Part shown: piece by piece, positions 49,047 to 59,045 of the stretch
How positions within the stretch are numbered: position 1 is the first letter of the stretch
How the letters are laid out: each line of letters opens with the position of its first letter
Assembly (NCBI RefSeq): GCF_002906855.1
Contig: NZ_MINI01000038.1
Span: 930,001 to 994,000, forward strand
DNA length: 64,000 nt
Direction: 5' to 3'
Source: Pseudomonas putida
Lineage (GTDB): Bacteria > Pseudomonadota > Gammaproteobacteria > Pseudomonadales > Pseudomonadaceae
Made by a program: the position numbers and the translations under genes
Notes under the pieces: model-generated
What the model was told of the DNA's origin: nothing
What the model saw: the letters and a program-made list of their open reading frames with translations, nothing else
Databases searched by the model: none

Positions 49047-49080
49047 AAAACCCCTATCTGCGCACGCAGGTAGGGGTTTT
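49047..49080 (+). terminator. rRNA-operon terminator
   Basis: AAAACCCCTATCTGC pairs with GCAGGTAGGGGTTTT (one G-U) around a short loop and is followed by GTCTTTT. Strong hairpin of the type ending Pseudomonas rrn operons; recC starts 80 nt later. Confidence 0.93.
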
Positions 49081-49160
49081 GTCTTTTCTGGCTTTTACTC
49101 GGGGCAGCATCGGCAGCCAGCCGTGATATCGTTCCCCATTCTCTTCCCAGGGATTTCTCC

Positions 49161-52100
49161 ATGCCCAACACCACCTCGCTGCAGCCCGGTTTCATGATCG
49201 TCCACGGCAACCGCCTGGACGACCTGCGCAGCCTGGTAGTGAGTTGGATGCGCCGTTATCCGCTGGCACCGTTGGAAAACGAAATCGCCCTGGTACAGAG
49301 CAATGGCATTGCCCAATGGCTCAAGCTGGCCCTTGCCGAAGACCCTCAGGAAGATGACATGGGTGGCTGCGGTATTGCAGCTGCCATCGATGTGCAACTG
49401 CCCGGTAGCTTCATGTGGCAGTTGTATCGCAAGGTGCTCGGGCGCGACGAAATCCCTGAAGTGTCGCTGCTCGACAAGGCACCGCTGACCTGGCGCCTGA
49501 TGCGCCTGCTGCCCGCATTGATCGAGCGCCCACATTTCGAACCACTCCGCCGCTTCCTCACCGATGACAATGACCTGCGCAAGCGCTATCAGCTGGCCGA
49601 GCGCCTGGCCGACCTGTTCGACCAATACCAGGTCTACCGCGCCGACTGGCTTAAGGACTGGGCATCCGGCGAGCACATCATCAATACCGCTCGCGGTGAG
49701 CGCAAACCACTCGCTCCAGGTAACCGCTGGCAGGCCGAACTGTGGCGAGCGTTGCTCGAGGATGTCGGTGAACAGGGCATGGCGCAGAGCCGGGCAGGGG
49801 TGCATCAGCGCTTCATCGAACGCATCAACAGCCTGGAAACCGCACCCCACGGGCTCCCTTCGCGGGTCATCGTGTTTGGTATTTCTTCGTTGCCTGCCCA
49901 GGCATTGGAGGCACTTGCCGGCCTGTCCCGTTTCAGCCAGGTATTGCTCTGCGTTCATAACCCTTGCCGTCACCATTGGGCCGACATCGTTGCCGACAAG
50001 GACCTGCTACGCCACCAGTACAAGCGGCAGCAGCGCAAGCAAGGTATGCCCCTGCAAATGGACGACGAGTCGCTGCATCAACACGCCCACCCACTGCTGG
50101 CCGCCTGGGGCAAGCAAGGCCGCGATTACATCAACCTGCTGGACAGCTACGACGACCCCGGCAGCTATCAAGGCGTGTTCAGCGACGGGCGCATCGATCT
50201 GTTCAGTGAAGGCCAGCCCACCACGCTGCTGAATCAGCTGCAGGACGATATTCTCGAACTGCGTCCGCTCGCAGAAACCCGCGAACGTTGGCCTGAGGTC
50301 GACCTGACCAAGGACCGTTCCGTGCGCTTTCACGTGGCACATAGCCCACAGCGCGAAGTGGAAATCCTGCACGACCAGTTACTGGCCCGCTTCAGCGCCG
50401 ACCCCACGTTGCGCCCGCGAGACGTCATCGTCATGCTCCCGGCAATCGACACCTACGCGCCGCATATCCGTGCGGTGTTTGGCCAACTGCTGCGCAACGA
50501 CCCGCGCTACATTCCGTTCACCCTGACCGACCAGGGCCAGCGTGGGCGCGACCCCCTGCTGATTGCCCTTGAGCACCTGCTCAAGCTCCCGGACAGCCGC
50601 TTCGCGGTCAGTGAAGTGCTCGACCTGCTCGACGTTCCGGCGGTCCGTGCGCGTTTCGGCATCCGCGAAAGCGACCTGCCTACCCTGCACCGCTGGATCG
50701 AAGGCGCAGGCATTCGCTGGGGGTTGAACGCCGACCAGCGTGCCACCCTTGGGTTGCCCCAGGGGCTGGAGCAGAACAGTTGGCGCTTCGGTCTGCGGCG
50801 TATGCTTCTGGGTTACGCCGTGGGCATGGGAGAGGGCTGCGACGGTATCGAACCCTACGATGAAATCGGCGGCCTGGACGCCGCTTTGATCGGCCCCTTG
50901 GTCGCGCTGCTCGATGCCCTGGAAGTGGCCAACGAGGCATTGTCCCAGCCCGCCACGGCCAGCGAGTGGGGCGAACGCCTCAACGCTCTGTTACAGGTGT
51001 TCTTCCTCGCCGAGGAGCAGCACGACGAATACCTTTTGATGCAACTGCAGGAATTGCGCGATAGCTGGCTTGAAGTCTGTGAAACCGTAGGCCTGCAAGA
51101 CCAGCTGCCACTCACGGTGATCCGTGAGGCCTGGCTGTCGGGCCTCGACGAAGGCAAGCTGTCCCAGCGTTTTCTCGCCGGTTCGGTGAATTTCTGCACC
51201 TTGATGCCGATGCGGGCAATTCCTTTCCGCGTCGTCTGCCTGCTGGGCATGAACGATGGCGATTACCCGCGTGCCCAGCCGCCGCTGGACTTCGACCTGA
51301 TGGCCAGCGACTACCGCCCCGGTGATCGTTCGCGCCGCGAGGACGACCGTTACCTGCTGCTCGAAGCGCTGCTGTCGGCACGTGACCAGCTCTACATCAG
51401 CTGGGTGGGCCGCAGCATCCGTGATAACAGTGAGCGGCCGGCCTCGGTGCTGATCGGTCAATTGCGCGACCACCTGGCTGCTGGTTGGCGCCTGAAGGGC
51501 CATGCTGGCGGCGAGCAACTGCTGCCCGCCTTGACCCAGGAGCACCCGCTACAGCCTTTCAGCGCGCGTTATTTCCAGAAAGGCAGTGCGCTGTTCAGCT
51601 ATGCCCATGAGTGGCAATTGTTGCACCAGCAAACCACCGATGACGAGCAACCCGATCTCGGCCTGCCACCTTACGTCAGCGATGAAGCGCTGACGCTGAC
51701 CCAGCTGCAGGACTTCTTGCGTCACCCCGTCCGGCACTTCTTCAGCCAGCGCCTGAAAGTGTTCTTCGAAGCCCTGGAAGCGCCCACGCCAGACGAAGAG
51801 CCATTCGTCCTCGATGCCTTGCAGCGCTATAGCGCCAGCGAAAGCCTGTTGAGCGCAGCCCTGAGCGACCCTGACAATGCCGAACGGGCGCTGCAAGCCC
51901 AGGCCCGCCGCCTGCAAGCCTGCGGCATGCTACCCCTGGCGGGTTTCGGCGAACTGCTGCAAGCCGAGCTGATTCAGCCTCTGCCCGATCTACTGCAACG
52001 TCATCGCCAACTGTTGCAGCGCTGGCCAACAGTGGTCGACGGCGCGCTGCCGATCCATTTCGAGCATGCCAACCACCGTCTTGAAGGCTGGCTGGGCCGG

Positions 52101-52625
52101 GTCTACCAAGCCGACGATCAAAGCCTGTTGAGCATCACTACGGTGCCCAACACCATCAGCGCCGGGCGCAACAACCTCAAGTGGCACCGCCTGATCGCCA
52201 GCTGGGTGATGCACCTGGCCGCCTGCGCCGCCGGTTATCCCCTGCACAGCGCATTGCTGGCCAGTGACATCACCCTGCTGCTCGGCCCGTTGCCACAGGC
52301 TCAGGCTGCCGAACAACTGGGGCACCTGCTGGTAGCGCGCCAGGCCGCAATGAATGCGCCGCTGCCTGTCGCTGCCAAGACCGCCTTTGCCTGGCTGGCT
52401 CAGGAGGATCCGGACAAGGCCCTGGCAGCCGCCACCCGTGCCTATGAGGGAGATGGCCGTACCAGTTTCGGCGAGCGCAGCGAAAGTGTTGCCCTGGCCC
52501 GGCAGTTCCGCGATTACGCCGCGCTCAGCGCCGACGAAACCTTCGAAGGCTGGTGTGAAGCCTTGTATCGCCCCCTGTTCAGCGCTGCCTGGCAAGCCCA
52601 GGGCAATCCGGAGAGTGAAGCATGA
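49161..52625 (+). CDS. recC: Exodeoxyribonuclease V subunit gamma (RecC)
   Basis: Part of RecBCD, the helicase-nuclease that processes double-strand breaks and recognises Chi. The 1154-residue product starts with the family segment GFMIVHGNRLDDLRSLVVSW and PLENEIALVQSNGIAQWLKLALAED, and contains FCTLMPMRAIPFRVVCLLGMNDGDYPR and RRYQL-type helicase-like relics without a working Walker A, as expected for RecC. The stop overlaps recB start by 4 nt. Confidence 0.95.
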   Translation: MPNTTSLQPGFMIVHGNRLDDLRSLVVSWMRRYPLAPLENEIALVQSNGIAQWLKLALAEDPQEDDMGGCGIAAAIDVQLPGSFMWQLYRKVLGRDEIPEVSLLDKAPLTWRLMRLLPALIERPHFEPLRRFLTDDNDLRKRYQLAERLADLFDQYQVYRADWLKDWASGEHIINTARGERKPLAPGNRWQAELWRALLEDVGEQGMAQSRAGVHQRFIERINSLETAPHGLPSRVIVFGISSLPAQALEALAGLSRFSQVLLCVHNPCRHHWADIVADKDLLRHQYKRQQRKQGMPLQMDDESLHQHAHPLLAAWGKQGRDYINLLDSYDDPGSYQGVFSDGRIDLFSEGQPTTLLNQLQDDILELRPLAETRERWPEVDLTKDRSVRFHVAHSPQREVEILHDQLLARFSADPTLRPRDVIVMLPAIDTYAPHIRAVFGQLLRNDPRYIPFTLTDQGQRGRDPLLIALEHLLKLPDSRFAVSEVLDLLDVPAVRARFGIRESDLPTLHRWIEGAGIRWGLNADQRATLGLPQGLEQNSWRFGLRRMLLGYAVGMGEGCDGIEPYDEIGGLDAALIGPLVALLDALEVANEALSQPATASEWGERLNALLQVFFLAEEQHDEYLLMQLQELRDSWLEVCETVGLQDQLPLTVIREAWLSGLDEGKLSQRFLAGSVNFCTLMPMRAIPFRVVCLLGMNDGDYPRAQPPLDFDLMASDYRPGDRSRREDDRYLLLEALLSARDQLYISWVGRSIRDNSERPASVLIGQLRDHLAAGWRLKGHAGGEQLLPALTQEHPLQPFSARYFQKGSALFSYAHEWQLLHQQTTDDEQPDLGLPPYVSDEALTLTQLQDFLRHPVRHFFSQRLKVFFEALEAPTPDEEPFVLDALQRYSASESLLSAALSDPDNAERALQAQARRLQACGMLPLAGFGELLQAELIQPLPDLLQRHRQLLQRWPTVVDGALPIHFEHANHRLEGWLGRVYQADDQSLLSITTVPNTISAGRNNLKWHRLIASWVMHLAACAAGYPLHSALLASDITLLLGPLPQAQAAEQLGHLLVARQAAMNAPLPVAAKTAFAWLAQEDPDKALAAATRAYEGDGRTSFGERSESVALARQFRDYAALSADETFEGWCEALYRPLFSAAWQAQGNPESEA

Positions 52626-55600
52626 CCCAGGCCCGCCCCCTGGCACTGAGTTTTCCCCTGCATGGCAGCCAGCTGATTGAAGCCAGTGCCGGCACGGGCA
52701 AGACGTTCACCATTTCCGCGCTGTACCTGCGCCTGATCCTCGGCCACGGCGGTGAGCAAGGCTTTGGCCGCGAACTGCTGCCACCGCAGATTCTGGTGGT
52801 GACCTTCACCGATGCCGCCACCAAGGAGCTGCGCGAGCGTATTCGCGCCCGCCTTGCCGAGGCAGCGCGCTTCTTCCGCGGCGAGCTGGAAGGTGCCGAC
52901 CCGCTACTGCATCAGCTGCGTGACGACTATGCCGAAGAGCACTGGCTACGTTGCGCCAATCGCCTGGAAGTCGCTGTGCAGTGGATGGATGAAGCGGCAG
53001 TGTCGACCATCCATGGCTGGTGCCAGCGCATGCTTCGTGAGCATGCCTTCGACAGTGGAAGCCTGTTTACCCAGAGCCTGGAAACCGACCACAGCGACCT
53101 GCTCGGCCAGGTCATGCGCGATTACTGGCGGCGCTTCTGCTATGGCATGCACGGCGAAGCGCTGAACTGGGTGCGCAGCCATTGGGTCAGCCCCGATGCC
53201 CTGCTGCCGCGCATCCGCACGTTGTTCGGTTGTGTGCGTGCACAGCAGGACGAAGCGGAGCCGCAAGCGCTGATCGATACCGCGCTGCAACAGCGGGTCG
53301 AGCAGTTGCGCCAACTCAAGGCACCGTGGGTGCGATGGGCGGACGAGCTGCAGCAGATCTGCCGCGACGCCGTGGCCGCGAAACAGGCCGATGGCCGCAA
53401 ACTGCAGGCGCGCTACTTTGAGCCCTGGTTCGAGAAACTGCGAACCTGGGCCGGTGATGAACAAGAGGTGGAGCTCGACCTGGGCACCGGCTTTACCCGG
53501 CTGACCCCAGCGGGGATGGCTGAAGCCTGGAAAGCCGGTGATCCGCCCGACCATCCGGCCTTTCATGCCATGCAGAACCTGCAGCAACAGCTGCAGGCCC
53601 TGGTCAGCCCGGAAGCGCGCATGCTCGAACACGCAGCGGCCTGGGTTGCGGCGCGCTTCGAGGTGGAAAAACGCCGGCGTGCCGAAATGGGCTTCGACGA
53701 TATGTTGCTGCGTCTGCAACATGCCTTGGGCACGGAATCGGGTGAGCGCCTGGCGGCGCTGATTCGTGAGCAATTCCCTGTGGCGTTGATCGATGAGTTC
53801 CAGGACACCGACCCAGTCCAGTACGGCATCTTCGAAAGCATCTATCGCATCAGCGAGAATCACCCGGAAACTGGCCTGTTCATGATCGGCGACCCCAAAC
53901 AGGCGATCTACGCCTTCCGTGGCGCCGATATCTACACCTACCTGTCGGCCCGGCGTGCCACTGCCGGCCGCCTGCACAGCCTGGACACCAACTACCGCTC
54001 CAGCCAGGCAATGGTCGCGGCGGTCAACCAGGTGTTCCTGCAGGCCGAAGCCCGCGCGCAGGGCAAGGGGGCCTTCCTGTTCCGCGAAGCCGACGACAAC
54101 CCGTTGCCCTTCGTCGAGGTCCGTGCCAAGGGCCGCAGCGAGCGCCTGCTGATCGATGGCGAGGCGTGTGCAGCGTTGCAATGCTGGCAGCTGGAAAGCG
54201 AAGAGCCGGTATCCAGCACGCTCTACCGGCAGCAGCTGGCCGCCAGCTGCGCGAGCCACATCGTTGCCGTGTTGAATGGCGGCCAGCGTGGGGTGACCGG
54301 CTTCAGCGATGACCAAGGCGAGCTGCGCCCGTGCCAGCCTTCGGACATCGCCATCCTGGTGCGTGATGGCCATGAAGCGCAACTGGTGCGTAGCGAGCTT
54401 GCCGCCCGTGATGTGCGCAGCGTGTATCTTTCCGACAAGGATTCGGTGTTTGCCGCCCAAGAGGCCCATGACTTGCTGGCCTGGCTCAAGGCCTGCGCCG
54501 AACCGGATTCCGAGCGCCTGCTCAAGGCCGCACTGGCCAGCCTGACCCTGGAGCTATCGCTGGCTGAACTGGACCAGCTGAACCAGGACGAGCGGGTGTG
54601 GGAGGGCTGGGTCATGCGCTTCCGTCGCTACCGCGAAATCTGGCAGCGCCAGGGTGTGCTGCCCATGCTGCGGCACTTGCTGCACGACTTCGAGCTGCCG
54701 CGCATGCTGATCGGCCGCACGGATGGCGAACGCGTGCTGACCAACCTGCTGCACCTCGCAGAATTGCTGCAGCAGGCAGCCGGCGAGCTGGACGGTGAGC
54801 AGGCGTTGATCCGTCACCTGGCCGAGCACCTGGCCAACGCCGGCCAAGTGGGCGAAGAGCAGATCCTGCGCCTTGAAAGTGACGAGCAGCTGGTCAAGGT
54901 GGTGACTATCCACAAGTCCAAGGGCCTGGAATACCCCTTGGTCTACCTGCCGTTCATCTGCACCAGCAAGCCGGTGGACGGCAGCCGCCTGCCATTGACC
55001 TGGCACGACAGCCAAGGCAATGCACAACTGACGCTGAGCCCCGATGCCGCGCAGATCGCCCTGGCCGACGAGGAGCGCCTGGCTGAAGACCTGCGCCTGC
55101 TCTATGTGGCCCTGACGCGTGCCCAGCACGCCTGCTGGCTGGGTGTTGCCGACCTCAAGCGTGGCAACCAGAAGAGCTCGCAGCTGCACCGCTCGGCGCT
55201 TGGCTACCTGCTCGGTGGCGGCCTGGCCCTGCCTGGCTCGGAGCACCTCAAGGCGTGGCTGCAGAGCTTGCGGGCAGGCTGCGCGAATATTGCCTGCCCG
55301 GCCCTGCCGCAAGCCTGCGATGAGCACTACCGCGCATCCCAGGCCGAGCATGAGCTGTTACCCGCTCGCAAGCCACGCCGGGCTGCCGCCGAGCACTGGT
55401 GGATCGCGTCTTACAGTGCCTTGCGCGTTGGCGAACAGACCCTCGGGGCCGACAGCTCTCAGGCCCAGCAACTGCTCGATGATGAAGTGGCCGATACCCA
55501 GCTGATCCGCGAAGTGCCTGCCGACGGGGGCGACATCCATCGCTTCCCCCGCGGCCCCAACCCGGGCACCTTCCTCCACGGGCTGCTGGAGTGGGCCGGC

Positions 55601-56293
55601 CGTGAAGGCTTTGCCGAAGTCGCCGGCAACCCCAAGCTCATCGAGCGTACCGTTGGCCAGCGTTGCAACCGCCGCGACTGGGCCGGCTGGATACCGACAC
55701 TCAGCCAATGGCTGCAGCGCCTGCTCAACGAGCCCATGCCGGCCGGTGCTTCGCAGCTGACGCTTGGGCAATTGCAGCATTACCAGATCGAGATGGAGTT
55801 CTGGTTCGCCAGCCACAACGTCGACGCCGAGCAGCTCGACCGCCTGGTGGCCCGGCATACCCACCCCGGTACAGTACGCCCGGCTGCGCAGCCGACCCTG
55901 CTCAACGGCATGTTCAAAGGTTTCATCGACCTGGCCTACGAGCTCGACGGGCGCTATTACGTGGCGGACTACAAGTCCAACTGGCTCGGCCCGGATATCC
56001 AGGCCTACGACACCCAGGCCATGGAAAAAGCCATCCTCGAACACCGCTACGACCTGCAGTACGTGCTCTACTTGCTGGCCTTGCATCGCCAGTTGCGCGC
56101 ACGGCTGCCGGATTACGATTACGACCACCATATCGGCGGTGCCCTGTTCATCTTCCTGCGCGGCGCCAGCAGCAGTGGCCACGGTGTGTACTTCGCCAAG
56201 CCGCCACGCGCGCTGATCGAGGCCCTCGATGCGCTGTTCCGTGGCGTGCACGCGCCCGAGCAGCAGGACCTGTTTGCCGGAGCCGTGACATGA
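52622..56293 (+). CDS. recB: Exodeoxyribonuclease V subunit beta (RecB)
   Basis: UvrD-type helicase plus nuclease. The 1223-residue protein has Walker [20 protein letters not shown] near the N-terminus, [16 protein letters not shown] (Walker B), [51 protein letters not shown], and the C-terminal nuclease motif [14 protein letters not shown] with metal-binding Asp and Lys. It overlaps both recC and recD by 4 nt, so subunits are co-translated. Confidence 0.96.
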   Translation: MTQARPLALSFPLHGSQLIEASAGTGKTFTISALYLRLILGHGGEQGFGRELLPPQILVVTFTDAATKELRERIRARLAEAARFFRGELEGADPLLHQLRDDYAEEHWLRCANRLEVAVQWMDEAAVSTIHGWCQRMLREHAFDSGSLFTQSLETDHSDLLGQVMRDYWRRFCYGMHGEALNWVRSHWVSPDALLPRIRTLFGCVRAQQDEAEPQALIDTALQQRVEQLRQLKAPWVRWADELQQICRDAVAAKQADGRKLQARYFEPWFEKLRTWAGDEQEVELDLGTGFTRLTPAGMAEAWKAGDPPDHPAFHAMQNLQQQLQALVSPEARMLEHAAAWVAARFEVEKRRRAEMGFDDMLLRLQHALGTESGERLAALIREQFPVALIDEFQDTDPVQYGIFESIYRISENHPETGLFMIGDPKQAIYAFRGADIYTYLSARRATAGRLHSLDTNYRSSQAMVAAVNQVFLQAEARAQGKGAFLFREADDNPLPFVEVRAKGRSERLLIDGEACAALQCWQLESEEPVSSTLYRQQLAASCASHIVAVLNGGQRGVTGFSDDQGELRPCQPSDIAILVRDGHEAQLVRSELAARDVRSVYLSDKDSVFAAQEAHDLLAWLKACAEPDSERLLKAALASLTLELSLAELDQLNQDERVWEGWVMRFRRYREIWQRQGVLPMLRHLLHDFELPRMLIGRTDGERVLTNLLHLAELLQQAAGELDGEQALIRHLAEHLANAGQVGEEQILRLESDEQLVKVVTIHKSKGLEYPLVYLPFICTSKPVDGSRLPLTWHDSQGNAQLTLSPDAAQIALADEERLAEDLRLLYVALTRAQHACWLGVADLKRGNQKSSQLHRSALGYLLGGGLALPGSEHLKAWLQSLRAGCANIACPALPQACDEHYRASQAEHELLPARKPRRAAAEHWWIASYSALRVGEQTLGADSSQAQQLLDDEVADTQLIREVPADGGDIHRFPRGPNPGTFLHGLLEWAGREGFAEVAGNPKLIERTVGQRCNRRDWAGWIPTLSQWLQRLLNEPMPAGASQLTLGQLQHYQIEMEFWFASHNVDAEQLDRLVARHTHPGTVRPAAQPTLLNGMFKGFIDLAYELDGRYYVADYKSNWLGPDIQAYDTQAMEKAILEHRYDLQYVLYLLALHRQLRARLPDYDYDHHIGGALFIFLRGASSSGHGVYFAKPPRALIEALDALFRGVHAPEQQDLFAGAVT

Positions 56294-58365
56294 GCCGAAC
56301 CCTCGACGATCTCTTGCCTACGCCACTGCACGCTGAGCACCTGCTGGCCCTGGCCCCCCAGCACAACAGTGCGGACCTCGTGCAGTTGCTCGATCGCTGG
56401 GTCGAGCGGGGCTGGCTGCGTGCGCTCGACCGGGCGTTCGTCAGTTTTCTTGAAGAGCGAGCCCCAGGCAGTGACCCGTTGCTGTTGCTGGCGGCAGCCC
56501 TGGCCAGCCATCAGCTGGGCCACGGGCATGTCTGCCTCGACCTGCAGCAGACCCTCGCCGAGCCTGATTTCGCGCTGTCACTGCCGCCGGAAGGCGATGC
56601 CTTGACCGGCCCGTTGCTGTTGCCCTCGCAGCTGCTGGCCAACCTAGGCTTGCCCACCTGGCTGCAGCGTATAGCTGCCAGCCCGCTGGTGGCTGCCGGC
56701 GATACGCCGGGCCAGCACGCGCGCCCGCTGGTACTCAGCGGCCAGCGCCTGTACTTGCGTCGCTACTGGAGCTACGAGCGGCAGATCGACCAGACCCTGC
56801 GCCAACGCCTGAATCAGGACGAAGCGGCCTCGGCCGACCTGCCCGCGCGCCTGGCGCAGCTGTTCGACGAAAGTGCCCTGGCAGGTCAGGTGGACTGGCA
56901 GAAACTCGCCTGCGCCTTGGCCACCCGCGCAGGCTTCAGCATCATCACTGGCGGCCCCGGTACCGGCAAGACCACCACGGTGGTGCGCTTGCTGGCGCTG
57001 CTGCAGGCGCCTGCGGTAGAGCAGGGCAGGCCGCTGCGCATTCGCCTGGCCGCGCCGACCGGCAAGGCTGCAGCACGCCTGACCGAATCCATCGGCCAGC
57101 AGGTTGAACGGTTGCAAGTGAGTGCCGATGTGCGCGGGCAGATTCCCACCGACGTCAGCACCGTTCACCGCCTGCTCGGCAGCCGCCCCGGCTCGCGGCA
57201 CTTCCGTCACCATGCCGGCAACCCGCTGCCGCTGGATGTGTTGGTGGTCGACGAAGCGTCAATGATCGACCTGGAGATGATGGCCAACCTGCTTCAGGCT
57301 ATGCCGCCCAAGGCGCGGCTGATTCTGCTGGGGGACAAGGACCAGCTGGCCTCGGTAGAGGCTGGCGCTGTGCTCGGTGACCTGTGCCGGGATGCCGAGG
57401 AGGGGTGCTATTCGCCCGCGACCCAGGCCTGGCTGGAACAGCTCGGTGGCCAATCGCTGGCCGCCAGTGGCCTGAAAGTTGGCGATGCCCAACGCAATCC
57501 GTTGGCCCAGCAGGTGGTGATGCTGCGCTTCTCGAGGCGCTTTGGTGAAGGCAGTGGCATCGGCCAGCTGGCGCGCCTGGTCAATCGCCAGGAGGCCCAG
57601 GCGGCGCGGGACCTGCTGAGCATGCCGCCAGCAGACGTGTTCGGCCTGGCGCTGCGCGGCGAGCAGGATCGGGCCTTTGATCGCCTGATTCTCGACGGCC
57701 TCAACCGCGGTAATGAAGGGCCTCAGGGCTATCGCAGCTATCTGCGTGCCATTGGCCGCTATCGCCCGGCACCGGGTACTGCATTCGACGATCCGCGCTG
57801 GGAGCAGTGGGCCGGCAGGGTGCTGCACAGTTTCGAAGACTTCCAGCTGCTGTGCGCTGTGCGCAAAGGGGCCTGGGGGGTCGAAGGCCTCAACGAGCGG
57901 GTGGCGCGCGTGCTGCACAATGCCGGGCTGATCGACAGCCAGCAGCCGTGGTATGAGGGCCGCCCGGTGCTGGTCACGCGCAACGACTATGGCTTGGGCT
58001 TGATGAACGGTGACATCGGCATCGCCCTGCGCCTGCCAGACGAGCAAGGTGAAGCGTTGCTGCGGGTGGCCTTCCCGCGCAACGACGGCAGTGGTGGGGT
58101 GCGCTTCGTCCTGCCCAGCCGCCTCAACGAGGTGGAAACCGTTTACGCCATGACCGTTCACAAGTCCCAGGGCTCAGAGTTCAGCCACACCGCGCTGGTG
58201 CTGCCGGATGCACTCAACCCGGTGCTGACCAAGGAACTGGTGTACACCGGCATCACCCGGGCCAAGCATTGCTTCAGTCTGATCGAGCCGCGCCAGGGCA
58301 TTTTCGAGGAAGCGGTGCTGCGCAAGGTACGGCGTATTTCCGGCCTGATGCTTGAGCAAGTCTGA
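56290..58365 (+). CDS. recD: Exodeoxyribonuclease V subunit alpha (RecD)
   Basis: 5'-3' helicase subunit. The ATG at 56290 gives 691 residues; the open frame upstream to 55663 runs inside recB and is not part of the gene. Motifs: Walker A GGPGTGKTTTVVRLLALLQ, DEASMIDLEMM, GDKDQLASVEAGAVLGDL, and YAMTVHKSQGSEFSHTALVLP with ELVYTGITRAK near the end. It completes recC-recB-recD. Confidence 0.95.
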   Translation: MSRTLDDLLPTPLHAEHLLALAPQHNSADLVQLLDRWVERGWLRALDRAFVSFLEERAPGSDPLLLLAAALASHQLGHGHVCLDLQQTLAEPDFALSLPPEGDALTGPLLLPSQLLANLGLPTWLQRIAASPLVAAGDTPGQHARPLVLSGQRLYLRRYWSYERQIDQTLRQRLNQDEAASADLPARLAQLFDESALAGQVDWQKLACALATRAGFSIITGGPGTGKTTTVVRLLALLQAPAVEQGRPLRIRLAAPTGKAAARLTESIGQQVERLQVSADVRGQIPTDVSTVHRLLGSRPGSRHFRHHAGNPLPLDVLVVDEASMIDLEMMANLLQAMPPKARLILLGDKDQLASVEAGAVLGDLCRDAEEGCYSPATQAWLEQLGGQSLAASGLKVGDAQRNPLAQQVVMLRFSRRFGEGSGIGQLARLVNRQEAQAARDLLSMPPADVFGLALRGEQDRAFDRLILDGLNRGNEGPQGYRSYLRAIGRYRPAPGTAFDDPRWEQWAGRVLHSFEDFQLLCAVRKGAWGVEGLNERVARVLHNAGLIDSQQPWYEGRPVLVTRNDYGLGLMNGDIGIALRLPDEQGEALLRVAFPRNDGSGGVRFVLPSRLNEVETVYAMTVHKSQGSEFSHTALVLPDALNPVLTKELVYTGITRAKHCFSLIEPRQGIFEEAVLRKVRRISGLMLEQV

Positions 58366-58386
58366 CCGGGGGCTTGTGACTGACCC

Positions 58387-58413
58387 TATGGGAGCGGGCA
58401 ATCCCGTTCCTAC
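58387..58413. repeat. Single REP-like palindrome
   Basis: CTATGGGAGCGGGCAATCCC followed by GTTCCTACAG forms an imperfect palindrome with the GGAGCGGG core of P. putida REP elements. It lies between recD and yfiR. Confidence 0.6.
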
Positions 58414-58478
58414 AGATAGCCAGCGTTGTGCTATCGTTGCGCCGACTTCAGACAGGTTTTTTTTGAGAGAATTCTCAC

Positions 58479-59045
58479 ATGACAGGCGCCAGGGAGCGGT
58501 TGACAGGCTGTGCGCTTTCGCTGCTGCTAGTTGCCCTGTCGCTATTGGCCAGCCCTGCCCAGGCGGATGGTTCGGTCACCTCCGCACAGGCCCAGCAGCG
58601 TGCCAGGGCGGTGACCCAGGTGGTCCTGGGTATCCTCAGCTATGCGCGCTGGCCGACCGAGCCAGTACCCTTGCGCCTGTGCCTGGTCGGCCCTACCGAA
58701 TACGCCGACGACCTGATCAAGGGCAGTCTGCAGAACTCCGGCCAACCCTTGCAGGTACGCCGCCTGCTGGCCGACGACCGACAGGTCGCCCAAGCCTGCG
58801 ACGCCGTGTACATCGGCAAGCTCGACGATGCCCAGCGTGATCGTCTGTTTCAGGCCATCACTGGCCAGCCGGTACTGAGCATCAGCGAAGCCGACGACCC
58901 GTGCACGGTCGGTAGCCTGTTCTGCCTGCGCGTCGGCGATCAGCAGGTGGCTTTCGAGGTAAACCTCGATTCCGTGGCGCGTTCCGGCGTGCGTATCCAC
59001 CCCAGTGTGCTGCAGCTGTCACGGCGTCGCGGAGCTATGCCATGA
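58479..59045 (+). CDS. yfiR: Periplasmic YfiR repressor
   Basis: Holds the diguanylate cyclase YfiN inactive in the periplasm until envelope or redox stress. The 188-residue product has a signal peptide (LTGCALSLLLVALSLLASPAQA) and the YfiR domain (VVLGILSYARWPTEPVPLRLCLVGPTEYADDL, RSGVRIHPSVLQLSRR). Cys residues in CLVG, ACDAV, PCTVG and FCLRV could form the redox-sensing disulfides known in this family. It overlaps yfiN by 4 nt. Confidence 0.9.
   Translation: MTGARERLTGCALSLLLVALSLLASPAQADGSVTSAQAQQRARAVTQVVLGILSYARWPTEPVPLRLCLVGPTEYADDLIKGSLQNSGQPLQVRRLLADDRQVAQACDAVYIGKLDDAQRDRLFQAITGQPVLSISEADDPCTVGSLFCLRVGDQQVAFEVNLDSVARSGVRIHPSVLQLSRRRGAMP

Noticed and set aside
55663..56289. Long N-terminal extension of RecD
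   Set aside because: This part is an out-of-frame read of recB; the ATG at 56290 overlaps the recB stop and gives normal RecD length.
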